From positions 62,001 to 126,000 of the forward strand of contig NZ_BOMI01000033.1 of NCBI RefSeq assembly GCF_016862115.1: DNA of 64,000 nucleotides, written 5' to 3'. The first letter of the stretch is position 1, and each line of letters opens with the position of its first letter. Under the pieces are notes generated by a model, which ran no database searches, was not told where the DNA came from, and saw nothing but the letters and a program-made list of their open reading frames with translations. Positions 14,821-22,467 of the stretch are shown here, one piece after another. This DNA comes from Paractinoplanes deccanensis. Lineage in GTDB: Bacteria > Actinomycetota > Actinomycetes > Mycobacteriales > Micromonosporaceae. A program made the position numbers and the translations under genes.

Positions 14821-14861
14821 GGCGGGGGAGCGGAACGCCGGTAACGCTCCGCTCCCCTGCC
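14821..14861 (+). terminator. Terminator after the replication genes
   Basis: GGCGGGGGAGCGGA (14821-14834) pairs with TCCGCTCCCCTGCC (14848-14861) over 14 pairs, one of them G-T, with a 13-base loop. There is no strong U tract, as is common in actinomycetes. Confidence 0.6.
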
Positions 14862-14894
14862 TTCATCCTGCACCACTGACCGAAGGAGATCGAC

Positions 14895-15062
14895 ATGACC
14901 GCCGAGGACCGCTGCATCTGGTGCCACCGTCTCGGCCACACCGCAGAGGCGCACCCGCTGCCAAAGGATCACCCGCAGTACGACGCGTTCTACGACGCCA
15001 CGGACGACGAACTCGCAGCCATGGTGTCGGAGGCTGTGGCGCCTGGACGGCGGCCGTCGTGA
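14895..15062 (+). CDS. Very small CxxC/His protein
   Basis: A 55-residue frame with GAAGGAGA nine bases before the ATG. It begins MTAEDRCIWCHRLGHTAEAH, a zinc-knuckle-like CxxC..H..H arrangement, then an acidic helix. Its TGA overlaps the next GTG. Function unknown. Confidence 0.55.
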   Translation: MTAEDRCIWCHRLGHTAEAHPLPKDHPQYDAFYDATDDELAAMVSEAVAPGRRPS

Positions 15063-15265
15063 GCGACCGCGACTACGCCGTCTGGGTCCTCGACTCGGCA
15101 CCCGGCCATGGCCTGAAGATCACGCCGTGCGCGAACCGGCAGCAGGCCGAACACCAGGTCGACTACTACGAACGGCTGAACGCCACCCGCGGCACGTACG
15201 GCATCGCCGCGAAGGTCGTCTTCAAGTACTCGTTCATGCCGGAGATGCCCTGGGAGGACGCATGA
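15059..15265 (+). CDS. Small hypothetical protein
   Basis: A 68-residue protein in a GTGA overlap. It has DYAVWVLDSAPGHGLKI and ANRQQAEHQVDYYERL, which look like a small alpha-beta domain. No family recognised. Confidence 0.55.
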   Translation: MSDRDYAVWVLDSAPGHGLKITPCANRQQAEHQVDYYERLNATRGTYGIAAKVVFKYSFMPEMPWEDA

Positions 15266-15540
15266 GCAACCTCGAACGTGACCTGACCGAACTGGAAGCG
15301 TCCGACCCGAACGTTCGGCAGCCTGCCGAACGACTCGACGAGGTGACCCGTTCGATCCTGCGCACCTCAGCCGTGGTGGTAGAGGACCCGAGCCTCGTGG
15401 ACATGCCCACCCCGGATGACGGCACCTGCACCTGCGGTCACGACGGCCTGGACTCGATGTTCCATCTCGGCGAATGCCCGCACGCCGAGCAGTGGCGCAA
15501 CCGCGGGAAGGCGAAGCCGTGGCCCGATGGCCTGCCGTGA
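15262..15540 (+). CDS. Small hypothetical protein with Cys/His end
   Basis: A 92-residue acidic protein starting in ATGA. The C-terminus has CTCGHDGLDSMFHLGECPH, a Cys/His cluster that could bind zinc. Its stop shares one base with the next ATG (TGATG). Function unknown. Confidence 0.55.
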   Translation: MSNLERDLTELEASDPNVRQPAERLDEVTRSILRTSAVVVEDPSLVDMPTPDDGTCTCGHDGLDSMFHLGECPHAEQWRNRGKAKPWPDGLP

Positions 15541-16043
15541 TGGTCACCGGCCACCGCATCCAGCACCTCACCCCGGACATGCGCCCGTGGGTTCGCGCCG
15601 AGCTCGCCCGTCTGGCGGTGAAGCTGCGCGACGAGCACGGTATGACCGCCGGCATCTGCGGGATGGCGATCGGTGCCGATCTGTGGTGGGCGGACGCGGT
15701 GGTTCGTGCCGGTCTGCGACTGGAAGCGCATGTGCCGTTCCCCCAGCAGCCGAACAAGTGGCGGGACGAGGACCGGGCCGAGTGGTCACGGCTTCTCGGT
15801 TTGGCCGCCCAGACGGTCACCTACGGCGACGGCTATGACGTGCGGCTGCTGCACCGCCGCAACGAGGGGATGATCCGCGCCTGTTCGGCGGCGGTGGCCG
15901 TTTTCGACACACGTAAGAGCGCGGGCGGGACGGCGTCAGCGGTACGCAAGCTGATCAGGGCCGGCGTGCCCGTGGTGCACGTCGACCCGGTGGGTCAGCG
16001 GACGACGCTGCGTCGGACGCAGTCGCCCAGTCAGGTCGCTTGA
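15540..16043 (+). CDS. SLOG-domain protein, YpsA/DUF1273-like
   Basis: A 167-residue Rossmann-like protein. The opening MVTGHRI, then GMAIGADLWWADAVVRAGL, then HRRNEGMIRACSAAVAVFD and GGTASAVRKLIRAGVPV match the SLOG superfamily (YpsA, DprA, LOG), which binds nucleotides or nucleotide-derived signals. Family members occur in phages and in defence-linked loci, but their ligands are mostly unknown. It is the last gene of its coupled group. Confidence 0.75.
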   Translation: MVTGHRIQHLTPDMRPWVRAELARLAVKLRDEHGMTAGICGMAIGADLWWADAVVRAGLRLEAHVPFPQQPNKWRDEDRAEWSRLLGLAAQTVTYGDGYDVRLLHRRNEGMIRACSAAVAVFDTRKSAGGTASAVRKLIRAGVPVVHVDPVGQRTTLRRTQSPSQVA

Positions 16044-16213
16044 GGCATGAACCGGGCACCGCTCGGCGAACTACAACGCTGTTCTTCGCTCGATCATCTT
16101 GCCGTTGAGCTGCACGGACGGGGATCGTTGATCGTGCCGGGGATGCTCGGCCGGCGGAAGCCATGCGGCTTAACTGAATCGTCACCCGCACCCACCGCCG
16201 GGCACCCCGGGCA

Positions 16214-16540
16214 CTACCGTCCCGGCTCCAACGGAACCGCCTGGTTGACGGCGTCGTTCCACCACCACGCCGACCCGTTCACGAAGATTGTCGGCGCCTG
16301 GACGCTCAAATCCTTGAGCTCGGCGATCGGCCGGCCCGGCATCAGCACCCGCACCGTCGTGCCGCCCTCCAGGGGCAGATCCCAGCCGTACCGGCCGCCC
16401 CTGTCCGCCTCCGCCACCCGCAGGGGTTCGTCGGCCAGGCGCAGGCCGAGTTCGGTGGCGGCGTCAACAAACGCGGCCAGGTTTTCCTCAGCCACCGACG
16501 GTGACGTGTCTTCGAGGTCACGACTCCCAGGGTTGATCAT
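16214..16540 (-). CDS. Leftward hypothetical protein
   Basis: A 108-residue leftward protein with strong GC3 bias. It has a helix (ENLAAFVDAATELGLRLADEPL) and a beta-rich end (TVRVLMPGRPIAELKDLSVQAPTIFVNG, then WWWNDAV). The ATG at 16540 is six bases after TACGCT, a possible -10 box, so it too may be leaderless. It is divergent from the DUF6011-like gene at 16576. Family not recognised. Confidence 0.6.
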   Translation of the reverse strand: MINPGSRDLEDTSPSVAEENLAAFVDAATELGLRLADEPLRVAEADRGGRYGWDLPLEGGTTVRVLMPGRPIAELKDLSVQAPTIFVNGSAWWWNDAVNQAVPLEPGR

Positions 16541-16575
16541 CAGGGCAGCGTACGGTCCCGGCGGATACTCGACCG

Positions 16576-16794
16576 GTGATCCGCGCCTCGTCACCCCGCA
16601 TCCGCTGCGCCCGCTGCTTGCGGCTGACCCGCCGCGACAACGCCGTGCACGGCTTCGGGCGAGACTGCGCCGCCCGGCTCGGGTTGATTGCCCCGGTCCC
16701 GCGAGTCCGCGCCGCACCGCAGGACGGCCCGGACCTGTTCGACGCCGCAGCCGAAGCCCCGCCCGGCCCGCTCAGCGCCACGGAGGCGGCCTGA
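16576..16794 (+). CDS. Small zinc protein, DUF6011-like
   Basis: A 72-residue protein with CARCLRLTRRDNAVHGFGRDC: two CxxC-like elements around a G-x-G-x-x-C turn. This is the pattern of the DUF6011 type of small zinc proteins common in actinomycetes and their phages. The rest is a low-complexity acidic tail. GTG start. Function unknown in the family. Confidence 0.55.
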   Translation: MIRASSPRIRCARCLRLTRRDNAVHGFGRDCAARLGLIAPVPRVRAAPQDGPDLFDAAAEAPPGPLSATEAA

Positions 16795-16854
16795 AAACCC
16801 CTTCCGGGTGTGCACGGGTGCGCACGGCCGCCCCAAGCTGTTAGAAAGGGTGTC

Positions 16855-17046
16855 GTGGACTCTGAGCTGACCTGGACCCGTTCCGGCCGCTGCGCCGCCA
16901 GCAACTGCGTCGAAATCGCCGACACCGGAACCACGGTGCTGCTGCGCGACAGCAAGAACCCGGGACAGGCGCCCAGCGCGTTCAGCTACGACGAGTGGCG
17001 CGAGTTCGCCGCCGCGGTCAAGCGCGGAGAGTTCGACCAATGGTGA
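16855..17046 (+). CDS. DUF397-domain protein
   Basis: A 63-residue protein that is one DUF397 domain: LTWTRSGRC, NCVEIAD, VLLRDSKNP, then FSYDEWREFAAAVKRGEFD. In actinomycete chromosomes DUF397 genes usually sit beside an XRE-type regulator, and one such pair has been proposed as a toxin-antitoxin system. Here no XRE gene is adjacent. GTG start after GAAAGGG. It may interact with a host DUF397-partner regulator. Confidence 0.8.
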   Translation: MDSELTWTRSGRCAASNCVEIADTGTTVLLRDSKNPGQAPSAFSYDEWREFAAAVKRGEFDQW

Positions 17047-17297
17047 ACGTCCTCGACACCATCGACCGGGCCACCGACGGCCTCTGCCCGTGCGGGGCCG
17101 AGCCGCGCGAAGGGTCCGCGTACTGCTCCTACGATTGCGAACCGACCCACCTGCGGTGCGACACCGACACATCCACCCACGGCCCGTACGCGGGTGCTTA
17201 CCGCTGCTCCCCCGACGGGCTCGACGACCCGTGGGCTGACGTGACCGACACGTGGCTGCTCGCCGCACGCGACGCTCAAGTCCAGCGTTCGACGTAA
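17040..17297 (+). CDS. Small Cys-rich protein
   Basis: An 85-residue protein overlapping the DUF397 gene by seven bases. It contains CPCGAEPREGSAYCSYDC, the short zinc-knuckle pattern found in many phage and actinomycete proteins, then another C..C. Function unknown. A terminator-like hairpin follows. Confidence 0.6.
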   Translation: MVNVLDTIDRATDGLCPCGAEPREGSAYCSYDCEPTHLRCDTDTSTHGPYAGAYRCSPDGLDDPWADVTDTWLLAARDAQVQRST

Positions 17298-17307
17298 AGG
17301 TGTGAAC

Positions 17308-17334
17308 GGCGCCAGATCCCCCCGGCCTGGCGCC
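17308..17334 (+). terminator. Hairpin terminator
   Basis: GGCGCCAG (17308-17315) pairs with CTGGCGCC (17327-17334) around an 11-base loop, ten bases after the stop of the Cys-rich gene. No U tract. Confidence 0.5.
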
Positions 17335-17410
17335 GCCGTCCACCAACCACTATCACCGCAGGCCAGTGCGGGTGCGACCACCGTACCCGAGCGCCGGAAG
17401 GTGATCCACC

Positions 17411-18505
17411 GTGAGCGTCACATGCCGCTGCCACACCAGCACCTACGCCGCCTGCGACTACCCGGGCGGCTGCGGCAGCCCCGGCGGATGCTGCTCCACC
17501 CGCGGCGCCTGCGTTACCTGCCCGATCGTCCGGCCCGACACGACTCCCCGCGCCCCGTACCACCCGCCCGTCTGCGACGGCGACCGGCGCCTGCTCGACC
17601 GGTGGCTCGGCGACATTGCCCGGCTGCACGACGAGCTCGCCACCCCTGAACCGGCCATCATCGACGAACGCCGGCACGAACGGTTCGGCGTCGTCTACTT
17701 CGAAGGTGGCATTCGGCACGTATTCAGCCGCGGCCTGCGCCCCTCCGACCCGCTCGCCGCCCTCGGCGGGAGCGCACCCATCAACGCCCGCAACGGGCAG
17801 CCAGCCGTCTCCGGCAGCCGCGAACGCGCCATCCCCGTCAACGTCAACCGGCTCGACCTGACCGCACCAGCTCGGCAGCCCAACCTCACCCGCGGCGCCA
17901 ACGGGGCACCCCACCAGCAGCATCTCGTCCCGCAGCTGAAGATGTCCCCGAACACCCACCCCGTCACGGCCACCTTCGACGGCCGGAAGATTACCCAGAA
18001 CGTCCGCGACCGCGAGTACGTCCGCGACAGCCACGGGCAGCTCGTTCTGACCCCGACCCTCGATGACGATGGTCACCTGTCCGCTGCCACCGTCCTCGAC
18101 CTTTGGGTTCGCGACATCCGCGCGCAGCAGTTCACCCGTCACCGGCTACCAGACGCCACCGTCCCCGAACTCGTCCGCTGGCTTCGCGCACGCCATGAGG
18201 ACATCTGCGATCGTTACCCTGACATCGCCGTTTTCGCCGACGGGCTACGAGTCCTGCGTGGTGCTCTGCGCTCCGCCGCCGGCGAAACCGAGCCGCGGCC
18301 CGAACCGTGCGACGGGGTCACCTGTGACCGCTGCGACCAGCGCGCCCTGTTCCGCAACCCTGACGACACCTACCGGGCCGAATGCGGCAACTGCGGCAGC
18401 CTCTACACCGACGACGAGTACACCGACCTGGTCTCCATCCAGGCGGGCAAGCAGCGCAACAACCGTCCCGCCGAAGAGGTCGCCGCCCTGCTGCGCCGCA
18501 ACTGA
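17411..18505 (+). CDS. Large zinc-binding phage protein
   Basis: A 364-residue protein with cysteine clusters at both ends: an N-terminal CRCHTSTYAACDYPGGCG and GGCCSTRGACVTC, and a C-terminal ribbon CDRCDQRALFRNPDDTYRAEC with CGNC. The middle is polar and without a known fold. I have seen this type in Streptomyces phages and prophages, often without a function. It may be a nucleic acid-binding or late-control protein. GTG start. Confidence 0.65.
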   Translation: MSVTCRCHTSTYAACDYPGGCGSPGGCCSTRGACVTCPIVRPDTTPRAPYHPPVCDGDRRLLDRWLGDIARLHDELATPEPAIIDERRHERFGVVYFEGGIRHVFSRGLRPSDPLAALGGSAPINARNGQPAVSGSRERAIPVNVNRLDLTAPARQPNLTRGANGAPHQQHLVPQLKMSPNTHPVTATFDGRKITQNVRDREYVRDSHGQLVLTPTLDDDGHLSAATVLDLWVRDIRAQQFTRHRLPDATVPELVRWLRARHEDICDRYPDIAVFADGLRVLRGALRSAAGETEPRPEPCDGVTCDRCDQRALFRNPDDTYRAECGNCGSLYTDDEYTDLVSIQAGKQRNNRPAEEVAALLRRN

Positions 18506-18527
18506 CCGACACGCCCGGCTGGCGATG

Positions 18528-18556
18528 TTGCAGACCCGCAGGTCCGCATGTACTTT
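18528..18556 (+). promoter_or_regulatory. Possible promoter before the HTH gene
   Basis: TTGCAG (18528-18533), a 17-base spacer and TACTTT (18551-18556) fit a promoter in the 140-base gap before the gene at 18646. The -35 box is the same TTGCAG as in the leftward promoter at 7989. Confidence 0.35.
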
Positions 18557-18645
18557 TGTGCCAGCGCGAGCTATGCCCGCAGCCAGACGTCCAGCGCCTC
18601 GAGCCCACCGGCCCGGGGCGCTTTTCGCATGTCCGGGGGTGCGCC

Positions 18646-18909
18646 GTGCAGAACCCTGACGTGCGCGTGCCCGCCTGGTTCGCCGTGAAACGGCTTGGCG
18701 TCACCAAACAGACGTTCAACAACTGGCGTGCCACCGGGAAGCTCGTCCCCGACGACAACGGCGAATACCGCTGGGGTGACGTCCTCGCAGTCGAGACCCG
18801 CACCCGCAACGACCCGAACTCGCGGCGCGGCACCACCCGCCGGCCGGCGGCCGGATCGGACTCGTGGCAGACGCTCGACGTCAACTCGGCCGGGATGCCC
18901 GCCGCGTGA
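18646..18909 (+). CDS. Small HTH DNA-binding protein
   Basis: An 87-residue protein with WFAVKRLGVTKQTFNNWRATG, the helix-turn-helix of MerR/terminase-small-like proteins, then a basic tail with many Arg and Thr residues. GTG start after GGGGG. Located shortly before the terminase genes, it could be a late regulator or a DNA-recognition subunit for packaging; neither is proven. Overlaps the next start. Confidence 0.6.
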   Translation: MQNPDVRVPAWFAVKRLGVTKQTFNNWRATGKLVPDDNGEYRWGDVLAVETRTRNDPNSRRGTTRRPAAGSDSWQTLDVNSAGMPAA

Positions 18910-19109
18910 ACTGGCGCCGCGCCCGCACCATCACCGCGTGGATCCTGCTGTTCGCGTCACTCATCGGCTGGCCGATCTCCATGGTCACCTTCGCCAAGGA
19001 CGAACCCGCCGCAGTGCTCTCCCTGTCCTGGCTGGCGATCATCATCGAAGCCGGCTCGCTGCTCACCGCCTCCCAAGTGCACGAAGAACAGGCAGGCGAC
19101 GGTGACTGA
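18906..19109 (+). CDS. Small two-helix membrane protein
   Basis: A 67-residue protein with two clear membrane segments (ITAWILLFASLIGWPISMV and AVLSLSWLAIIIEAGSLL) separated by a short polar turn. GTG in a GTGA overlap. A small phage membrane protein; a superinfection-exclusion or holin-like role is possible but not indicated by context. Confidence 0.6.
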   Translation: MNWRRARTITAWILLFASLIGWPISMVTFAKDEPAAVLSLSWLAIIIEAGSLLTASQVHEEQAGDGD

Positions 19110-19284
19110 CGACGACACGATGACGTTCACCCTCGACTGGCTCGCCGAAGCCGCCGGCCGCAAGCCGCAACTCACCGCCTGCCCCGACGGGCACCTGGTC
19201 GTGCGCAGCAACACCCACTGGACGCCGGTCGCCTTCTCCAACGACTTGCGTTCGCTGATCTGCCGACCGGTGACACACGACTAA
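19102..19284 (+). CDS. Small hypothetical protein
   Basis: A 60-residue protein overlapping the membrane gene by eight bases. TFTLDWLAEAAGRKPQL, then HLVVRSNTHWTPVAF suggest a small alpha-beta unit. Its end meets the end of the leftward gene at 19281 (four-base overlap of stops). No family recognised. Confidence 0.5.
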   Translation: MTDDDTMTFTLDWLAEAAGRKPQLTACPDGHLVVRSNTHWTPVAFSNDLRSLICRPVTHD

Positions 19285-19544
19285 AGTTCCGGCGCGTCCT
19301 GGCTGCGTTGCCGACGCTCCCGCTCCGCTTCGAGGTCGTTGTACAGGTTCCGGTACTTCACCTCCTCCTTCCCGCCGGATTCCTCCTTCTTGCTCAACTG
19401 ACGCAGCTCTAGGTCGCCTTGCCGCTGGAAGGCCTTCACGTTCTCTTGGAACCGCTCGGCGTCGGTCAGTGGAACCTGCGCTTCGCGAAACGGGGGCACT
19501 GTGTTGGGCTCGTCAGGGGCGACTTCCCGCTCGTCTGCATTCAT
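19281..19544 (-). CDS. Leftward charged helical protein
   Basis: An 87-residue, highly charged, largely helical protein (TDAERFQENVKAFQRQ, LRQLSKKEESGGKEE, NLYNDLEAERERRQR). The start is put at the ATG at 19544; the frame is open further upstream without good coding signs. It is convergent with the rightward block, so it is an isolated unit just before the packaging genes. Function unknown. Confidence 0.5.
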   Translation of the reverse strand: MNADEREVAPDEPNTVPPFREAQVPLTDAERFQENVKAFQRQGDLELRQLSKKEESGGKEEVKYRNLYNDLEAERERRQRSQDAPEL

Positions 19545-19724
19545 GACTTCAGCGTGCACGGTGACGACGTACCATGCCAGCGTCCAGAGATGCCATGGTC
19601 GCTGACCCACAGCGCCACCCCAGGCAGGCGACGTGCTGACCAACCGGTCCAACGGCGACCAATACCGGCTCCGCGTCACCGGTGGCGCCCTCGGCGTCGA
19701 AGCCATCTGAGCGGAAGGCCAAGC

Positions 19725-20171
19725 ATGCTCGCCAACCTACGCCGCCGCCTCGCCGACCGATTCAGCGATCACCTTCACGCCATCTTCGGCACCGACCGTC
19801 TCCCCCGAATGGAGCAGCACATGGCCACCGTCATCGAAGCCCTCACCGCCCTCGCCGAGCAGGTCAACCGGGTCTCCGCCGCCCAGGCCACCAGCTTCAC
19901 CAACCTGCAGAACGCGATCGCCGAACTCAAGCGGGGTGAGCTCACCGACGAGCAGGCCCGCCTCGTCGCGCAAATCGAGGACTCGCTGACCACCCTCGCC
20001 GACGACGCCCAGCGCGGCGACGACGGCTACGAGCCGCAGCAGTCCGGCGACGGACAGCCGGACGTTGTACTGCCCGAAACGGACCCGCAGGAGCCGGGCG
20101 CTGAGGAGCCGACGGTCACCGAGCCCAAGGTGCCGGCCGAGCCCGCCGACGAGACCACACTGCGCCGCTGA
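19725..20171 (+). CDS. Coiled-coil protein before terminase
   Basis: A 148-residue protein starting after GGAAGG. Residues 25-100 form a coiled coil (VIEALTALAEQVNRVSAAQA, LTDEQARLVAQIEDSLTTLA). The rest is an acidic Pro/Glu/Thr-rich tail. The LARQIE-like layout resembles the small coiled-coil gene at 24145, so both may come from one ancestor. Function unknown. Confidence 0.55.
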   Translation: MLANLRRRLADRFSDHLHAIFGTDRLPRMEQHMATVIEALTALAEQVNRVSAAQATSFTNLQNAIAELKRGELTDEQARLVAQIEDSLTTLADDAQRGDDGYEPQQSGDGQPDVVLPETDPQEPGAEEPTVTEPKVPAEPADETTLRR

Positions 20172-20233
20172 AGACGTGGGCCGTACGAGGTGGCCGGCTG
20201 GCGCGGCCCGCCCAGCAACACAAAGTCACCTAA

Positions 20234-20248
20234 TCTCACCCAGTGAGA
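20234..20248. repeat. Short palindrome upstream of terminase
   Basis: TCTCAC (20234-20239) and GTGAGA (20243-20248) are perfect arms around CCA. It lies in the 130-base gap before the small terminase gene, where many phages carry cos or a late operator. Nothing else marks a cos site. Confidence 0.35.
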
Positions 20249-20321
20249 CGAATCGCGGGGTCGACACTCAGCGACCCACTACAGATCGTCACCCAAGGAC
20301 GTGATCGGCGGTGACCCACCC

Positions 20322-20915
20322 ATGGAATCCGCCAAGCCGAAATGCTCCGGCAAGCGCAGCAACGGAGAGCCCTGCACCAAATGGCCGATGAAAGGCCAAC
20401 GGGTCTGCAACACCCACGGAGGCAGCTCACCTCAGGCGAAAGCCGCCGCCGAGCGCCGACTCCGGACCGCGAATGCCGAACAGGCCGTCGTCACCTTCGG
20501 CCTCCCTCGCGAGGTCGACCCCCGCGACGCCCTCCTCGAAGAGGTGTACCGGGCCGCCGGCGTCGTCGACTTCCTCCGCGACCAAGTCCAAAAGCTCACC
20601 GCCGACGAGGTGGTATGGGGCAAAGCCGAAGAAGTCGAAAAGCAGGCAGGCGAGTTCCCCGGGATCGACGTCACCCACAAGGCGTCGGTGAACGTGTGGG
20701 TTGAGCTCTACGCCCGCGAACGCAAACACCTCGTCGACGTGTGCAAAGCCGCCATCCAGGCCGGCATCGAGGAACGCAAGGTGCGTGTCGCCGAGCAGCA
20801 AGGCGCCCTCCTCGCCGGAGTCATCAAGGCGATCCTCGGCGACCTGGACCTCACCCCCGAGCAGGCCGCGAGAGTGCCTGAGGTGGTGCCGCGCCACCTG
20901 AGGGCTGTCGCCTGA
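20322..20915 (+). CDS. Terminase small subunit-like protein
   Basis: A 197-residue protein directly before the large terminase. It opens with a zinc-finger-like C8, C17, C28 and H31 (CSGKRSNGEPC, CNTHGG), the N-terminal pattern of one class of actinophage small terminases, then is helical (RDALLEEVYRAAGVVDFLRDQ) to the end. It should recognise phage DNA for packaging and control the large subunit. The ATG at 20322 follows GGCGGTG; a GTG at 20301 would add seven residues. Confidence 0.7.
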   Translation: MESAKPKCSGKRSNGEPCTKWPMKGQRVCNTHGGSSPQAKAAAERRLRTANAEQAVVTFGLPREVDPRDALLEEVYRAAGVVDFLRDQVQKLTADEVVWGKAEEVEKQAGEFPGIDVTHKASVNVWVELYARERKHLVDVCKAAIQAGIEERKVRVAEQQGALLAGVIKAILGDLDLTPEQAARVPEVVPRHLRAVA

Positions 20916-20925
20916 CGGAGGTGGC

Positions 20926-22449
20926 ATGACCGCCAGCGTGTTCACCTCGTCGGCCAACGCGTTCGAGATGGCCGCCCGCGAGTTCGAGCCGCCGCCGACC
21001 TCGCCGTACATTAACGACCCGGTCGGCTGGGTGCAGAACGAACTGGGCGACCACCTGTGGTCCAAGCAACGTGAAATCGCCGAGTCGGTGAGGAACCATC
21101 GGCGTACCGCGGTGAAGTCCTGCCACAACGCGGGCAAGTCGTTCTTGGCGTCACGGATGGCCGCGTGGTGGATCGCCGCGCATCCTCCCGGCGAAGCGTT
21201 CGTTGCATCCACCGCCCCCAGCTACCCGCAGGTCCACGCGATCCTCTGGGAGGAGATCCGTAAGGCCGCACGGCGGGCGCAAAAGAACGGCAGCGCCATC
21301 CCGGGCCGCGTCCTGCAATCCGACGAGTGGAAGCTCGACGACACCAGCATCGTCGGCTGGGGCCGCAAGCCGGCCGACACCGACGAGCACGGTTTCCAGG
21401 GCATCCACCGCCGCTACGTTCTGGTCATTCTGGATGAGGCCTGCGGTATCCCGCAGCAGTTGTGGACCGCCGTCGAAGCCATCACCACAAACGCGGATTG
21501 CCGCATCTTGGCGATCGGGAACCCGGACGACCCGTCGACCGAGTTCGCGTCGGTGTGCAAACCCGGATCCGGATGGAACGTCATCCGGATCAACGGCCTC
21601 GAAACACCGAACTTCACACCGGAGCAGATCGGAGCCCATCCCGAGCTGATAGCCCTCTACGACAAGTTGGGCATTGAGCCGACGACAGAGCCAGTACCGG
21701 ACGGCCTGCGCCCGCTCATGCTCGACCCGGAGTGGGTGGCCGACAAGATCCGCCGCTGGGGTATCGAATCACCGCGGTTCACTTCCAAGGTGCTCGGCGA
21801 CTTCCCCGACATCGGCGAGGACGTCCTGTTCCCGCCGTCGCTGATCCAAGCCGCCCAGGAACGCTCCTGCGAGCCCGGCCCGTGGTCGATCCTCGGCGTG
21901 GATGTCGCCCGTTACGGCTCCGACCGCACCATCTTCTGCCTGCGCCGCGGCCCGGTGATGCGGGTGGCCGGCGACTTTACCAAGCAGGCCACCACCGAAA
22001 CCACCGGCCGCGTTGTGAACGCCATCGGCGAGCACGACGTCGACGAGATCCGAGTGGACGGCGTCGGAGTCGGCGGCGGTGTCGTCGATCAGCTCGTCGA
22101 GCTCGGTCACGACGTGGTGGACATGCAAGCCGGCGGCGGCGCGCTGGACACGGAGATGTTCGCCAACGCGCGAGCCGAATGGTTCTGGGGCTTGAAGCTC
22201 AGGTTCGAGGACGGCGACGCTGACATCGACCCGGACGATGATGAGCTCGCCGCGCAGCTGGGTTCGATGAAGTACAAGTTCAATTCGCGTGGCCAGATCG
22301 TCATCGAGTCGAAGGACGACATGCGCAAGCGCGGCATGCCGTCGCCGGACAAGGCCGACGCGCTGATGCTGACGTCCGCGGTGCTGCCGCCCCCGGACCG
22401 GGTTGTTGAAGACCCTGAGGTGGACGATTACGAGATCAGCCCCTACTGA
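20926..22449 (+). CDS. terL: Terminase large subunit
   Basis: The 507-residue packaging motor. The ATPase has Walker A SCHNAGKS at 65-72 and Walker B VLVILDEA at 165-172. The C-terminal RNase H-like nuclease has D326 (GVDVARYG), D378 (RVDGVGVG) and D478 (DKADAL). It drives DNA into the prohead through the portal and cuts the concatemer. It starts 11 bases after the small subunit stop and is followed by the portal gene. Confidence 0.92.
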   Translation: MTASVFTSSANAFEMAAREFEPPPTSPYINDPVGWVQNELGDHLWSKQREIAESVRNHRRTAVKSCHNAGKSFLASRMAAWWIAAHPPGEAFVASTAPSYPQVHAILWEEIRKAARRAQKNGSAIPGRVLQSDEWKLDDTSIVGWGRKPADTDEHGFQGIHRRYVLVILDEACGIPQQLWTAVEAITTNADCRILAIGNPDDPSTEFASVCKPGSGWNVIRINGLETPNFTPEQIGAHPELIALYDKLGIEPTTEPVPDGLRPLMLDPEWVADKIRRWGIESPRFTSKVLGDFPDIGEDVLFPPSLIQAAQERSCEPGPWSILGVDVARYGSDRTIFCLRRGPVMRVAGDFTKQATTETTGRVVNAIGEHDVDEIRVDGVGVGGGVVDQLVELGHDVVDMQAGGGALDTEMFANARAEWFWGLKLRFEDGDADIDPDDDELAAQLGSMKYKFNSRGQIVIESKDDMRKRGMPSPDKADALMLTSAVLPPPDRVVEDPEVDDYEISPY

Positions 22450-22467
22450 CCTGTTGTGGGGGTGCGC

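Noticed and set aside
16047..16844. Rightward 265-codon frame across 16.0-16.8 kb
   Set aside because: It overlaps the leftward 108-residue gene and the DUF6011-like gene, both with better codon use.
19633..19710. Short frame ending YRLRVTGGALGVEAI
   Set aside because: It looks like the end of a phage structural protein, but has only a weak GTG, no ribosome site and a stop just upstream; at most a relic.
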